Below, piece after piece: positions 17,114 through 24,981 of a DNA stretch of 31,462 nt (positions within the stretch are counted from its first letter, which is position 1; every line of letters begins with the position of its first letter). The DNA comes from JBFFSQ01 sp041572275 (GTDB taxonomy: Bacteria > Pseudomonadota > Gammaproteobacteria > SZUA-229): assembly GCA_041572275.1 (NCBI GenBank), contig JBFFSQ010000009.1, positions 1 through 31,462 on the forward strand. The letters are read 5' to 3'. Under the pieces are notes generated by a model, which was not told the origin of the DNA, searched no databases, and was given only the letters and a program-made list of their open reading frames with translations. The translations under genes and the position numbers were made by a program.

Positions 17114-17258
17114 AGCGTTTGTAAGTGTATGAATAAACACCGATGATAGCCATGTGTCAGTGTATGGGTTGTTATCAGACAGATATTAACTGGAATCATG
17201 AGTCGAAGGTTACAGGTAGTGGCAGGGTGTGCCTTCGATAAGAGTGTTCGGGTGTGCG

Positions 17259-17285
17259 AAAAAAAGGGCCGCTGTGCGGCCCTTT
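17259..17285 (-). terminator. Rho-independent terminator of acs
   Basis: On the minus strand a 10-bp stem (AAAGGGCCGC with GCGGCCCTTT) around a 3-base loop runs straight into seven T residues, 6 bases after the acs stop codon. It is a classic strong intrinsic terminator. Confidence 0.92.
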
Positions 17286-17290
17286 AGGGT

Positions 17291-19255
17291 TCAGGCTTTA
17301 CCCTGTAGCTGGAGCAGAATATCTTCGTTTTCCAATGTCGAGGTATCTGATGTTATGTCTTCACCTCGAGCAATATTACGTAACAGGCGTCGCATAATCT
17401 TGCCTGAACGCGTTTTGGGAAGGTTGTCAGCATAGCGAATTTCATCCGGTTTCGCGATTGGACCGATTTGTTCACCCACCCAGTTTCTCAGTACCTTGGT
17501 GAGTTCTTCGTCAATGCCGCCTTCAGGGCGTGGACCACGAAGAACAACATAAGCGAATATTGCCTCACCTTTGACATCGTGAGGATAGCCAACCACAGCC
17601 GCTTCGGCGACACGCTCATGGGCCACCAGGGCTGATTCAACTTCCATCGTGCCGAGGCGATGACCGGATACGTTTAAAACATCATCGATACGACCCATGA
17701 TCCAGAAATAACCATCGGCATCTTTGCGAGCACTGTCACCGGCCAGGTAATATTTGCCGCCAAATTTGGGCCAATAGGTTTCGACATAACGTTTATCGTC
17801 GCCCCAGATGGTGCGTAGCTGTGAAGGGAAGGGCTTTTTGATGACTAGATAACCACCCTTATTGGCCTCAGTTATGCTATTACCGTCTTCATCAACAACG
17901 TCAGCGTCAATACCAGGGAGTGGAATGGTGCAGGAGCCGGGTTTGGTCGCCACTACACCAGGTAAGGGAGCGATCATGTTGGCGCCGGTTTCAGTTTGCC
18001 ACCAGGTGTCTACAATCGGACAGTTTTCTTTGCCGATGACAGTGTGGTACCAGATCCAGGCTTCAGGGTTAATTGGCTCACCGACGGTACCCAATAAACG
18101 TAATGATGACAGGTCATACTGGTTAGGAAGGTCATCGCCCAGCTTCATCAGGGCGCGAATAGCTGTGGGGGCCGTGTAGAAAATGGTGACCTTGTGTTCT
18201 TGGCACATTTTCCAGAATCGACCACCATCTGGAACAGTTGGGGCACCTTCGTACATGACAATAGTGCCACCAGCTGCCAGTGGGCCATAGGCTACATAGG
18301 TGTGGCCGGTAATCCAGCCGACATCAGCTGTACACCAGAATATATCATCATCTTTTAAATCAAATACCCACAGATTGGTTTGCATGGCACCCAGTAGGTA
18401 GCCGGCACTTGAGTGCTGGATACCTTTAGGCTTACCCGTTGAACCCGAGGTGTAAAGCAGGAACAGGGGATGTTCGGATTCTACCCATTCAGGTGGACAC
18501 TCGTTGCTCTGATCGGCGACGACATCATGCCACCAGAAATCACGTCCCGCCTGCATGGTGACATCATTCTTGCTACGTTGGCAGACAATAACGGATTCGA
18601 TGCTGGGGCAGCCTCCGTTGAGTGCTTTGTCAGCGGCGGCTTTGAGTTCTACTACTTTGCCGCCACGCTGGCCACCGTCGGCGGTGATGACCATTTTGGC
18701 ACCGGCATCGTTGATGCGATCACGCAGTGAATCCGCCGAGAAACCACCAAAAACCACTGAATGGATGGCGCCGATACGGGCACAGGCCTGCATGGCAATG
18801 ACTGCTTCGGGAATCATGGGCATATAGATAACGACGCGGTCACCTTTGGTAATGCCTTTGGCTTTGAGTGCATTACCAAAGCGGCTGACTTCGTCTGTAA
18901 GCTGCTGGTAACTGATATGGTGGGTATCGCCCTGTTCGCCTTCGAAAATTATGGCGGTTTTGTCTGCTTTGTCGGCCAGGTGTCGGTCGAGGCAGTTATG
19001 GGATACATTCAGTTTGCCATCAGCAAACCATTTGAAGTGAGGCGCTTTGCTGTCATCCAGAACTTCAGTGAAGGGTGTCTGCCAGTCAAGCATATCGCGA
19101 GCCAATTCAGCCCAGAAACCCGGATAGTCTTCTTTCGCCTTCTTATGTAAGGCGTCAAAATCAGATTTTTGAATACGAGCGTTTGAAACAAATTGTTCAG
19201 AAGGTTCAAATTGACGGTTTTCTATTAAAACAGAATCAATATTGCTGGTGGACAT
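17291..19255 (-). CDS. acs: Acetyl-CoA synthetase
   Basis: This AMP-forming acetate–CoA ligase turns acetate, ATP and CoA into acetyl-CoA, AMP and pyrophosphate in the cytoplasm. ATG 19255 gives 654 residues, close to the usual ~650, and is preceded by a GGAG ribosome site six bases away; the 11-codon longer frame is unlikely. The adenylation loop LYTSGSTGKPKG, the motif DTWWQTETG, the hinge segment SGHRLGTMEVESALV and the C-terminal PKTRSGKIMRR are all present. The last contains the lysine whose acetylation switches the enzyme off in other bacteria. It is monocistronic: a strong terminator follows, and gluQ ends about 110 bp upstream. Confidence 0.97.
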   Translation of the reverse strand: MSTSNIDSVLIENRQFEPSEQFVSNARIQKSDFDALHKKAKEDYPGFWAELARDMLDWQTPFTEVLDDSKAPHFKWFADGKLNVSHNCLDRHLADKADKTAIIFEGEQGDTHHISYQQLTDEVSRFGNALKAKGITKGDRVVIYMPMIPEAVIAMQACARIGAIHSVVFGGFSADSLRDRINDAGAKMVITADGGQRGGKVVELKAAADKALNGGCPSIESVIVCQRSKNDVTMQAGRDFWWHDVVADQSNECPPEWVESEHPLFLLYTSGSTGKPKGIQHSSAGYLLGAMQTNLWVFDLKDDDIFWCTADVGWITGHTYVAYGPLAAGGTIVMYEGAPTVPDGGRFWKMCQEHKVTIFYTAPTAIRALMKLGDDLPNQYDLSSLRLLGTVGEPINPEAWIWYHTVIGKENCPIVDTWWQTETGANMIAPLPGVVATKPGSCTIPLPGIDADVVDEDGNSITEANKGGYLVIKKPFPSQLRTIWGDDKRYVETYWPKFGGKYYLAGDSARKDADGYFWIMGRIDDVLNVSGHRLGTMEVESALVAHERVAEAAVVGYPHDVKGEAIFAYVVLRGPRPEGGIDEELTKVLRNWVGEQIGPIAKPDEIRYADNLPKTRSGKIMRRLLRNIARGEDITSDTSTLENEDILLQLQGKA

Positions 19256-19368
19256 GCCCCACTCCAGAGTTATTGTTTTTTGAAACATCCAAGCATACCG
19301 AGGGGCGGTGAGTGAATCAACAAAGCTAGCGCCTTTTATTGATGAATCTGAACTTTATTATTGGTGTT

Positions 19369-20283
19369 TCAGGTTTTGTGGAAAATCTGGCTCTGTCGAG
19401 GGATCTTTTTCAGATCCCAGTTTGTTCGAGCCCATTGCCAGAACTCGTTGAGCGAGACCTGTTCAAGATCAGAGGGTGGTTGCTGGTTTAGAAAATCCAT
19501 GACTTTAACCAGGTTAGCTACCGGCTGTTTGCGATCAATGGCAGGTGCATGGGTCTGTTTACTGAGTTTGTCACCCTGCGCATTGACGGCGATGGGGAGG
19601 TGGGCGTAGCGAGTACTGGGGTAGTGCAGGCACTGTTGCAGGTAAATCTGCCGAGGGGTGGAGTTCAGCAGGTCGTAACCCCGCACGATATCGGTTATAC
19701 CTTGCCAGGCATCATCAACGACCACTGCGAGTTGGTAGGCAAACAGGCCATCCCGTCGGCGGATAATGAAATCCCCCAGGTCACGGTGTGGATTGTGGCC
19801 GTAGAGACCCATGATGGCATCTTCAAATTCGATATGCTGGTTACGTGTGCGAATACGCAGAGCATGTTCATGTTCTTCAGCATGTGCCTGGTTCTGGCAG
19901 GTGCCTGGATAAATCAGGCCAAGGGGGCCATGTTCGGCCTGTTCTCTTAAATCTCGTCGACTACAAACACAACGGTACACCAAGCCCTGATCAAGTAGTT
20001 GCTGGAGGGCATCGGTATAGGCTTGTTTTCTCTGAGTCTGATAAATGACACTGCCATACCATTCAAAACCGTGGGCTTCCAGGGTCAATAAGATATCGTC
20101 AGCAGCACCTGGTACATTGCGCAGTTCATCCACATCTTCCATTCGCACCAGCCATTCACCATTATGGGTATGGGCGTCCAGGTAGCTGGCTACAGCAGCA
20201 ATAAGAGAACCGAAATGAAGCGGGCCTGTGGGTGAAGGGGCAAACCGACCACGGTAAGTGGGTGTGGTGACAGACATAGACAT
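19369..20283 (-). CDS. gluQ: Glutamyl-Q tRNA(Asp) synthetase
   Basis: This truncated glutamyl-tRNA synthetase paralogue activates glutamate and attaches it to the queuosine base of tRNA(Asp). The 304-residue length, without an anticodon-binding domain, is typical. RFAPSPTGPLHFGS carries the HIGH-like signature, CVCSRRDL with YPGTC gives the zinc-binding cysteines, and GDKLSKQ is the KMSKS counterpart. The position directly after dksA is the common arrangement in gammaproteobacteria. Two ATGs are possible (20283 and 20277). Neither has a clear ribosome site, because the upstream region is a hairpin that starts one base before ATG 20283; translation may depend on it. Confidence 0.93.
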   Translation of the reverse strand: MSMSVTTPTYRGRFAPSPTGPLHFGSLIAAVASYLDAHTHNGEWLVRMEDVDELRNVPGAADDILLTLEAHGFEWYGSVIYQTQRKQAYTDALQQLLDQGLVYRCVCSRRDLREQAEHGPLGLIYPGTCQNQAHAEEHEHALRIRTRNQHIEFEDAIMGLYGHNPHRDLGDFIIRRRDGLFAYQLAVVVDDAWQGITDIVRGYDLLNSTPRQIYLQQCLHYPSTRYAHLPIAVNAQGDKLSKQTHAPAIDRKQPVANLVKVMDFLNQQPPSDLEQVSLNEFWQWARTNWDLKKIPRQSQIFHKT

Positions 20284-20284
20284 G

Positions 20285-20316
20285 CGTATAAAGCCGGAGA
20301 CAGCCGGCTTTATACG
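20285..20316 (-). promoter_or_regulatory. Hairpin between dksA and gluQ
   Basis: A 13-bp perfect stem (20285–20297 with 20304–20316; core AAAGCCGG/CCGGCTTT) encloses a 6-base loop. It begins 9 bases after the dksA stop and ends one base before the gluQ start codon. No T-tract follows, so it is at most a leaky terminator and would cover the gluQ ribosome-binding region. A dksA–gluQ intergenic terminator that limits gluQ expression is known in enterobacteria. Confidence 0.7.
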
Positions 20317-20325
20317 GCTGAGGGC

Positions 20326-20760
20326 TTATTTACCCCGAGTCTGTTTTTCCTTGATTTCATCAAGGCTCTTGCAATCGATGCATTGAGTAGCTGTGGGGCG
20401 GGCTTCCAGGCGGCGGATGCCTATTTCTACACCGCAGGTTTCACAGTAGCCATAATCACCGCTGTCCACGAGGTCCAGTGATTCATCAATTTTTTTGATT
20501 AACTTGCGTTCACGGTCACGTGTGCGCAGTTCCAGACTGAACTCCTCTTCCTGCGAAGCACGGTCAGCAGGATCAGGAAAGTTAGCGGCATCATCTTTCA
20601 TGTGATCCACTGTACGATCAACTTCCTGCATCAACTCACTTTTCCAGCCTTCCAGAATGCTTCTGAAGTGGGCAAGTTGATTGTCATTCATATATTCTTC
20701 ACCCTTTTTCTCTTTATACGGGGTAAAGCTGTGTAATTTTTGTGCCGAATTCTCTGGCAT
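20326..20760 (-). CDS. dksA: RNA polymerase-binding transcription factor DksA
   Basis: DksA enters the secondary channel of RNA polymerase and, with ppGpp, represses stable-RNA promoters and activates amino-acid promoters. The 144-residue protein has the usual coiled coil with the tip motif DPADRASQEEEF, whose acidic residues Asp63 and Asp66 correspond to the functional Asp pair of the E. coli protein. It has a four-cysteine zinc finger (Cys106, Cys109, Cys127, Cys130). The N-terminus (HSFTPYKEKKGEEYM) also matches the long gammaproteobacterial form. A good promoter with a GC-rich discriminator lies upstream. gluQ follows on the same strand. Confidence 0.97.
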   Translation of the reverse strand: MPENSAQKLHSFTPYKEKKGEEYMNDNQLAHFRSILEGWKSELMQEVDRTVDHMKDDAANFPDPADRASQEEEFSLELRTRDRERKLIKKIDESLDLVDSGDYGYCETCGVEIGIRRLEARPTATQCIDCKSLDEIKEKQTRGK

Positions 20761-20849
20761 CGAAATCTCCGATTAATAAACTCTGCTCATGCGACGCGAT
20801 TAAATACCAAGAAATGCACTAATAAGCAACAAATAATGGTAAACGGGGT

Positions 20850-20877
20850 ATTATTAATTCCCTGTCTGATTTGTCAA
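20850..20877 (-). promoter_or_regulatory. Predicted sigma70 promoter of dksA
   Basis: Read on the minus strand: TTGACA (20872–20877), a 16-base spacer, AATAAT (5 of 6 matches; 20850–20855), then ACCCCG as discriminator, about 90 bp before the dksA ATG. GC-rich discriminators are typical of promoters inhibited by DksA/ppGpp, so autoregulation is possible. The rest of the 316-bp gap between dksA and xseA shows only AT-rich sequence. Confidence 0.6.
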
Positions 20878-21076
20878 TATGAACATGGCAAAACTGTAAA
20901 ATAAATACCAAAAAACGGACTTTTTACCATATTTTAGATAATTTAATTGTCATACTCGTGTCTGAAATGATGTATGTAGCTATTTGAATAATGCGGTGTT
21001 AATCATGTGGCTTGATAGCGGACAGTCGTAATCTCCTGCCTTGTTCCTGGGTGAAATGAGTTATCGCCTGCAAGCA

Positions 21077-22456
21077 CTATTCAGTATCTGGAGTCAGGTT
21101 TTTAGTGCCCTGGCTTTTTTCTACGCGGGTGAAAATTTGACCCTTATGTAGTTGGACCTGAACTTTATCACCCACCTGGACTTGTTGGTAATTCGTGATG
21201 GCTGTGCCGTTTTCTGTGGTGGCGATGGCATAGCCTCGGCTGAGTGTTTCTAGTGGGCTGATGGCATGCAGAGTACGGCTAACGGCGGCCAGATGCTGTT
21301 TTTTTTGCATGATATGTTGCTTCAGGCTGCGCTCCAGTCGTTGCATGAACTGGCTATGTTCCTGTTGTCCGCGGTTGATTTGTTGCGTGGGAGAAGAGGA
21401 TAGAAGTCTATGGAGTAGGTGTTTGAAATTACTCTCACTGTTTCGTAACTGTTGTTGCCAGGCTTTGTTGACCCGTTGTTCCAGTTCATCCAGGCGTTGG
21501 GATTGTTGTTGTAAATAGCTCAGTGGATGTTGTTGCTGAAGTCGTTTACGTAACCAGTCAATCTGCTCAGCCAGGCGGCGAATTTTGTTGCTCAGGAGCT
21601 GGTGCAGGCGCTCTTGGTACCAGCTAAACGTTTGCAGATAGGTTTCCTGGTCCGGACTGATGAGTTCGGCGGCGGCTGAAGGGGTTGGTGCTCTGACATC
21701 CGCGGCAAAATCAGCTATGGTGATATCAATTTCATGACCGACACCACAGACAATAGGGATTTCACTGTCAACAATAGCGTGGGCGACGATTTCTTCATTA
21801 AAGGCCCATAAGTCCTCCAGTGAGCCACCTCCACGCACCAGAAGCAAAACGTCACAGTCTTTTCGGGCAGAAGCTGTGCGCAGGGTTCTGGCAATTTCAG
21901 TGGCTGCGCCAGCCCCCTGCACGGGAACTGGGTATATCAAGACCGGAATAGCGGGAAAACGACGCTGTAGAACGCTTAAAACATCTCGAATGGCCGCACC
22001 TGTGGCTGAAGTGACCACGCCAATGCGCTGTGGAAGCTCCGGTAAGGCTTGTTTGTGTATTTCGTCGAACAGACCGGCTGCGGCAAGTCTGGATTTCAGT
22101 TCCTCAAAAGCACGGCGCAAAGCGCCATCTCCGGCTTCTTCCATGTGCTCAATAATCAGCTGATAGTTGCCGCGGGGTTCATACAGGCTCACCCGGGCAC
22201 GGACCAGAACCTGTTGGCCATTCTCAGGCTTGAATTTAAGTAATTGCTTGCGGCTTTTGAACATGGCGCAACTGACCTGAGCGTGGCTATCCTTCAGGCT
22301 GAAATAAATATGACCTGAGGCTGGCATTGCCAGATTGGATACTTCAGCCTCTACCCAAATCCGCGGGAACTCAGATTCCAGCAGGTTGCGGACATTCAGG
22401 TTGAGCTCAGAAACACTGTAAATGGTACGTTCTGGTTGTAGATCATGTTCTAGCAT
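21077..22456 (-). CDS. xseA: Exodeoxyribonuclease VII large subunit
   Basis: XseA is the catalytic subunit of exonuclease VII, which degrades single-stranded DNA from both ends together with XseB. ATG 22456 (MLEHDLQPERTIYSVSELN) gives 459 residues, the usual length; the 62-codon longer frame upstream runs into repeats and is spurious. An N-terminal OB-fold (to ~110; WVEAEVSNL, SGHIYFSLKD) leads to the catalytic core (GVVTSATGAAIRDVL, VRGGGSLEDLWAFNEE, VGHEIDITIADFAADVRAPTPSAAAEL), a long Gln-rich coiled coil and the C-terminal LSRGYAI motif. Its promoter must lie within or just after the 100-bp repeats upstream. xseB is not in the window. Confidence 0.96.
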   Translation of the reverse strand: MLEHDLQPERTIYSVSELNLNVRNLLESEFPRIWVEAEVSNLAMPASGHIYFSLKDSHAQVSCAMFKSRKQLLKFKPENGQQVLVRARVSLYEPRGNYQLIIEHMEEAGDGALRRAFEELKSRLAAAGLFDEIHKQALPELPQRIGVVTSATGAAIRDVLSVLQRRFPAIPVLIYPVPVQGAGAATEIARTLRTASARKDCDVLLLVRGGGSLEDLWAFNEEIVAHAIVDSEIPIVCGVGHEIDITIADFAADVRAPTPSAAAELISPDQETYLQTFSWYQERLHQLLSNKIRRLAEQIDWLRKRLQQQHPLSYLQQQSQRLDELEQRVNKAWQQQLRNSESNFKHLLHRLLSSSPTQQINRGQQEHSQFMQRLERSLKQHIMQKKQHLAAVSRTLHAISPLETLSRGYAIATTENGTAITNYQQVQVGDKVQVQLHKGQIFTRVEKSQGTKNLTPDTE

Positions 22457-22534
22457 GAACGGATGATAGTTTTTTATCGCAGGGGAGGCCAGGGCTTTGT
22501 GTGGCCTGATTTGAAAAGACTTACCCAGTTCATC

Positions 22535-22760
22535 CGCGACATACGACCACCATGGATGGCGGGAATGTCGTTTTTGCAGGAGCAAAAGACGACCGTATAT
22601 CCTGTATATCGTCGCTCCTGCGCATCCCTGCGCTCGCGACATACGACTACCAAGGAGGGTGGAAGTGCAGAAAATGCAGGAGCAATTTTCTGTCCGTACA
22701 TCCTGTAATCGTCGCTCTTGTGCATTCCTGCACCCGCGACATACCGTACATCCTGTACAT
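22535..22760. repeat. Tandem 100-bp repeats upstream of xseA
   Basis: Units beginning CGCGACATAC start at 22535, 22635 and 22735, exactly 100 bp apart. The first two are complete and imperfectly identical; the third is cut to 26 bp and ends CGTACATCCTGTACAT. Each full unit contains GCAGGAGC, a CGTAyATCCTGTA core, TCGTCGCTC and a TGCGCATCCCTGCGC-like segment. In unit 1, GCAGGAGC (22576–22583) pairs with GCTCCTGC (22614–22621). Short frames across it are not genes. The element has the look of a dispersed intergenic repeat that has duplicated. The ~390-bp gap between xseA and the lipoprotein gene otherwise holds only the terminator at 22761–22789. Confidence 0.85.
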
Positions 22761-22789
22761 AAAAAACCGGGCTTATATAAGCCCGGTTT
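22761..22789 (-). terminator. Intrinsic terminator of the small lipoprotein gene
   Basis: An 11-bp stem (AAACCGGGCTT with AAGCCCGGTTT) around an ATAT loop ends in six T residues on the minus strand, about 55 bp after the lipoprotein stop. The plus strand also has a T-rich run after it, so it may work in both directions. Confidence 0.88.
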
Positions 22790-22844
22790 GATATTTTTGT
22801 TACCTGACCCTGGTCAGATGTTTGGCCAGGGTTAGAATGGACGC

Positions 22845-23162
22845 TTAGTAGCGAGGCGCAGCGTTCATTTGTTCATGGGCCTGTAACAGTGCCAGTTCAC
22901 CTTGTTGTCTGGCTTTGTTGGCCAGACGCGTGGCGGTTGTGAAATCACCGGATTGGGCGGCTTTTTCTGATTCTTTTATGATTTTCCCCGTGTCACGCCA
23001 CTCATTGGCTGCATTATGTGCTTTTTTTAGTGAGGTTTTGGCATCAGCAATAGCTTGTTGATATTCAGATTCTGTAGCCGTGGTTTTGGTGCTGTTTGCA
23101 TTGCATCCTCCTATCAGTAGGGCTGCAAAGAGGCTGGTGATCAGGATTTTTGCGTGGTTCAT
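22845..23162 (-). CDS. Small alpha-helical lipoprotein, SoxXA-binding-protein-like
   Basis: The 105-residue product has a lipoprotein signal with lipobox LIGGC (Cys20) and a mature part that is almost wholly helical. The segment NEWRDTGKIIKESEKAAQSGDFTTATRLANKARQQGELAL (in parts) resembles the small SoxXA-binding proteins (SoxK/SAXB type) of thiosulfate oxidisers, in which this WRDT…GDF…A..LA.KA..QG pattern recurs. Lpp-like or DUF4398-like helical lipoproteins are an alternative. No sox gene is nearby, so a role in sulfur oxidation is only a hint. It is divergent from guaB across a 265-bp gap and has its own terminator. AAGG about 8 bases before the ATG supports the start. Confidence 0.55.
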   Translation of the reverse strand: MNHAKILITSLFAALLIGGCNANSTKTTATESEYQQAIADAKTSLKKAHNAANEWRDTGKIIKESEKAAQSGDFTTATRLANKARQQGELALLQAHEQMNAAPRY

Positions 23163-23365
23163 ATATAAGACCTTTTGGTTGAAGTTAAAATTATTATTGT
23201 TTTTATGTTGAATAATTTTAGATCTTGCGATCGTGCATCAAAAAGTCATGTTTTTTGGCGGATTTGATTGTAGCGAACTGAGGTCTTGATGCAAGTGATT
23301 CGTAAGGTGATGGAGTCATTCATGTCATGTCCAAACTTTTCCTTATAAATCCATGGTTTACGATC

Positions 23366-23395
23366 TTGTCATATATGGTGTGTATCTTATATAAT
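23366..23395 (+). promoter_or_regulatory. Predicted sigma70 promoter of guaB
   Basis: TTGTCA (23366–23371), an 18-base spacer and a perfect TATAAT (23390–23395) lie just before guaB and give a leader of about 25 bases. The AGGAG ribosome site is at 23418–23422. No PurR-type palindrome was recognised. Confidence 0.7.
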
Positions 23396-23427
23396 TGTAC
23401 GATTTACCAGACTAAACAGGAGCCGTC

Positions 23428-24885
23428 ATGCGAATTACCCAGGAAGCACTCACATTTGATGATGTGTTATTGATTCCAGCCCACTCTACGGTCCTGCCTA
23501 ATTCAGTTCAATTAGGTACCCAACTTACACGTGAAATCCGTTTGAATATTCCACTGGTCTCTGCGGCTATGGACACGGTAACAGAGTCAAGACTGGCTAT
23601 AGCACTGGCACAGGAGGGCGGCTTAGGCATTATTCATAAAAACATGTCGATTGCCGAGCAGGCACATCAGGTTTCCAGAGTTAAAAAATATGAAGCCGGT
23701 GTAATCAGTGAACCGATTACGGTTCCATCCAGTACAACCGTTAATGATGTGTTGCAGTTAACTCGGGAAAACAGGATTTCCGGTGTCCCAGTGGTGGATG
23801 GTAAAGATCTGGTGGGTATCGTAACGTCTCGTGATTTACGCTTTGAAACCGGGATGAATAAGCCGATTACCGAAATCATGACCCCTAAAGATCGATTGGT
23901 AACGGTTAAAGAAGGTGCTGACAGGGAAGAAGTGTTGGGGCTGCTGCACAAACATCGCATCGAAAAAGTTCTGGTCGTGAATGACCAGTTCGAATTGCGT
24001 GGCATGATTACGGTAAAAGATATTCAGAAGTCTGATGATTTTCCCAATGCCTGTAAAGATGAGCATGGGCGGTTACGGGTTGGTGCTGCAGTTGGTACGG
24101 GGGCTGATACCGAAGATCGCGTAACAGCACTGGTTGAAGCGGGTGTTGATGTGATAGTAGTGGATACAGCTCACGGCCATTCACAGGGTGTACTGGATCG
24201 AGTTGCCTGGGTGAAGAAAACCTATCCTCAGGTCCAGGTGATCGGTGGCAACATTGCCACGGCGGCAGCGGCTCGTGATCTGGTTAATGCAGGTGCTGAT
24301 GCCGTTAAAGTCGGAATTGGGCCTGGATCTATCTGTACAACTCGAATCGTTGCTGGTGTTGGTGTACCGCAGATTTCAGCTGTGTCGAATGTGGCCAAGG
24401 AGCTGGAAGGTACCGGTGTACCCTTAATTGCTGATGGTGGTGTGCGTTACTCAGGTGATGTCGCAAAAGCGCTGGCAGCAGGTGCGTACTGTGCCATGAT
24501 TGGTGGTCTGTTTGCAGGCACTGAGGAAGCACCGGGTGAGGTTGAGTTGTTCCAGGGGCGCTCCTACAAGGCCTATCGTGGTATGGGGTCAATTGGCGCC
24601 ATGGAAAAAGGCTCCAGCGATCGCTATTTTCAGGATAAGGATGCCGGTGCAGAAAAACTGGTCCCAGAAGGTATCGAGGGACGTGTACCCTATAAAGGTC
24701 CGTTGACGGCGATTATTCACCAGTTGCTGGGGGGCATTCGTTCCAGTATGGGTTATGTGGGTTGTGCTGATCTTGATGAGATGCGGACCAAACCAGAGTT
24801 TGTGCGGATTTCAGGCGCAGGTATGCAGGAGTCACACGTTCATGATGTGACCATTACCAAAGAAGCACCCAACTACCGTACCTAA
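23428..24885 (+). CDS. guaB: Inosine-5'-monophosphate dehydrogenase
   Basis: IMPDH oxidises IMP to XMP with NAD+, the first committed step of GMP synthesis. The 485 residues form the TIM-barrel catalytic domain interrupted by two CBS modules (~93–205), which bind purine nucleotides and regulate the enzyme. The catalytic loop GIGPGSICTTRIVAGVGVPQ places the nucleophile at Cys303. The flap segment includes YKAYRGMGSIGAM and SSDRYFQ. The C-terminus SHVHDVTITKEAPNY is standard. guaA follows after a 96-bp gap containing an inverted repeat. Confidence 0.98.
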   Translation: MRITQEALTFDDVLLIPAHSTVLPNSVQLGTQLTREIRLNIPLVSAAMDTVTESRLAIALAQEGGLGIIHKNMSIAEQAHQVSRVKKYEAGVISEPITVPSSTTVNDVLQLTRENRISGVPVVDGKDLVGIVTSRDLRFETGMNKPITEIMTPKDRLVTVKEGADREEVLGLLHKHRIEKVLVVNDQFELRGMITVKDIQKSDDFPNACKDEHGRLRVGAAVGTGADTEDRVTALVEAGVDVIVVDTAHGHSQGVLDRVAWVKKTYPQVQVIGGNIATAAAARDLVNAGADAVKVGIGPGSICTTRIVAGVGVPQISAVSNVAKELEGTGVPLIADGGVRYSGDVAKALAAGAYCAMIGGLFAGTEEAPGEVELFQGRSYKAYRGMGSIGAMEKGSSDRYFQDKDAGAEKLVPEGIEGRVPYKGPLTAIIHQLLGGIRSSMGYVGCADLDEMRTKPEFVRISGAGMQESHVHDVTITKEAPNYRT

Positions 24886-24898
24886 AAAAGCTAAAGCA

Positions 24899-24958
24899 AA
24901 AAGCACAGAGCCTAGCGAGATTCGATGTCCTGAAACACTCTTGCCGCTCTGTGCTTTT
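24899..24958 (+). promoter_or_regulatory. Long-range inverted repeat between guaB and guaA
   Basis: AAAAGCACAGAGC (24899–24911) is the exact complement of GCTCTGTGCTTTT (24946–24958), with a 34-base loop, and a short T-rich run (CTTATT) follows. It could be a partial terminator or attenuator that sets the guaB:guaA ratio, or an mRNA-stabilising stem. Confidence 0.5.
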
Positions 24959-24981
24959 CTTATTACACAACGAGTAAACCT

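Noticed and set aside
17007..17258. A missed small gene or RNA in the AT-rich gap upstream of the cyclase
   Set aside because: No frame with a ribosome site and no RNA family signature was seen; only the inverted repeat stands out.
22535..22760. CRISPR array
   Set aside because: Units are 100 bp, divergent throughout and without alternating constant repeats and unique spacers; no cas gene is present.
22463..22791. Overlapping short open frames on both strands upstream of xseA
   Set aside because: They cross the 100-bp repeats and the terminator, have low-complexity content and no ribosome site; they come from the repeats, not from genes.
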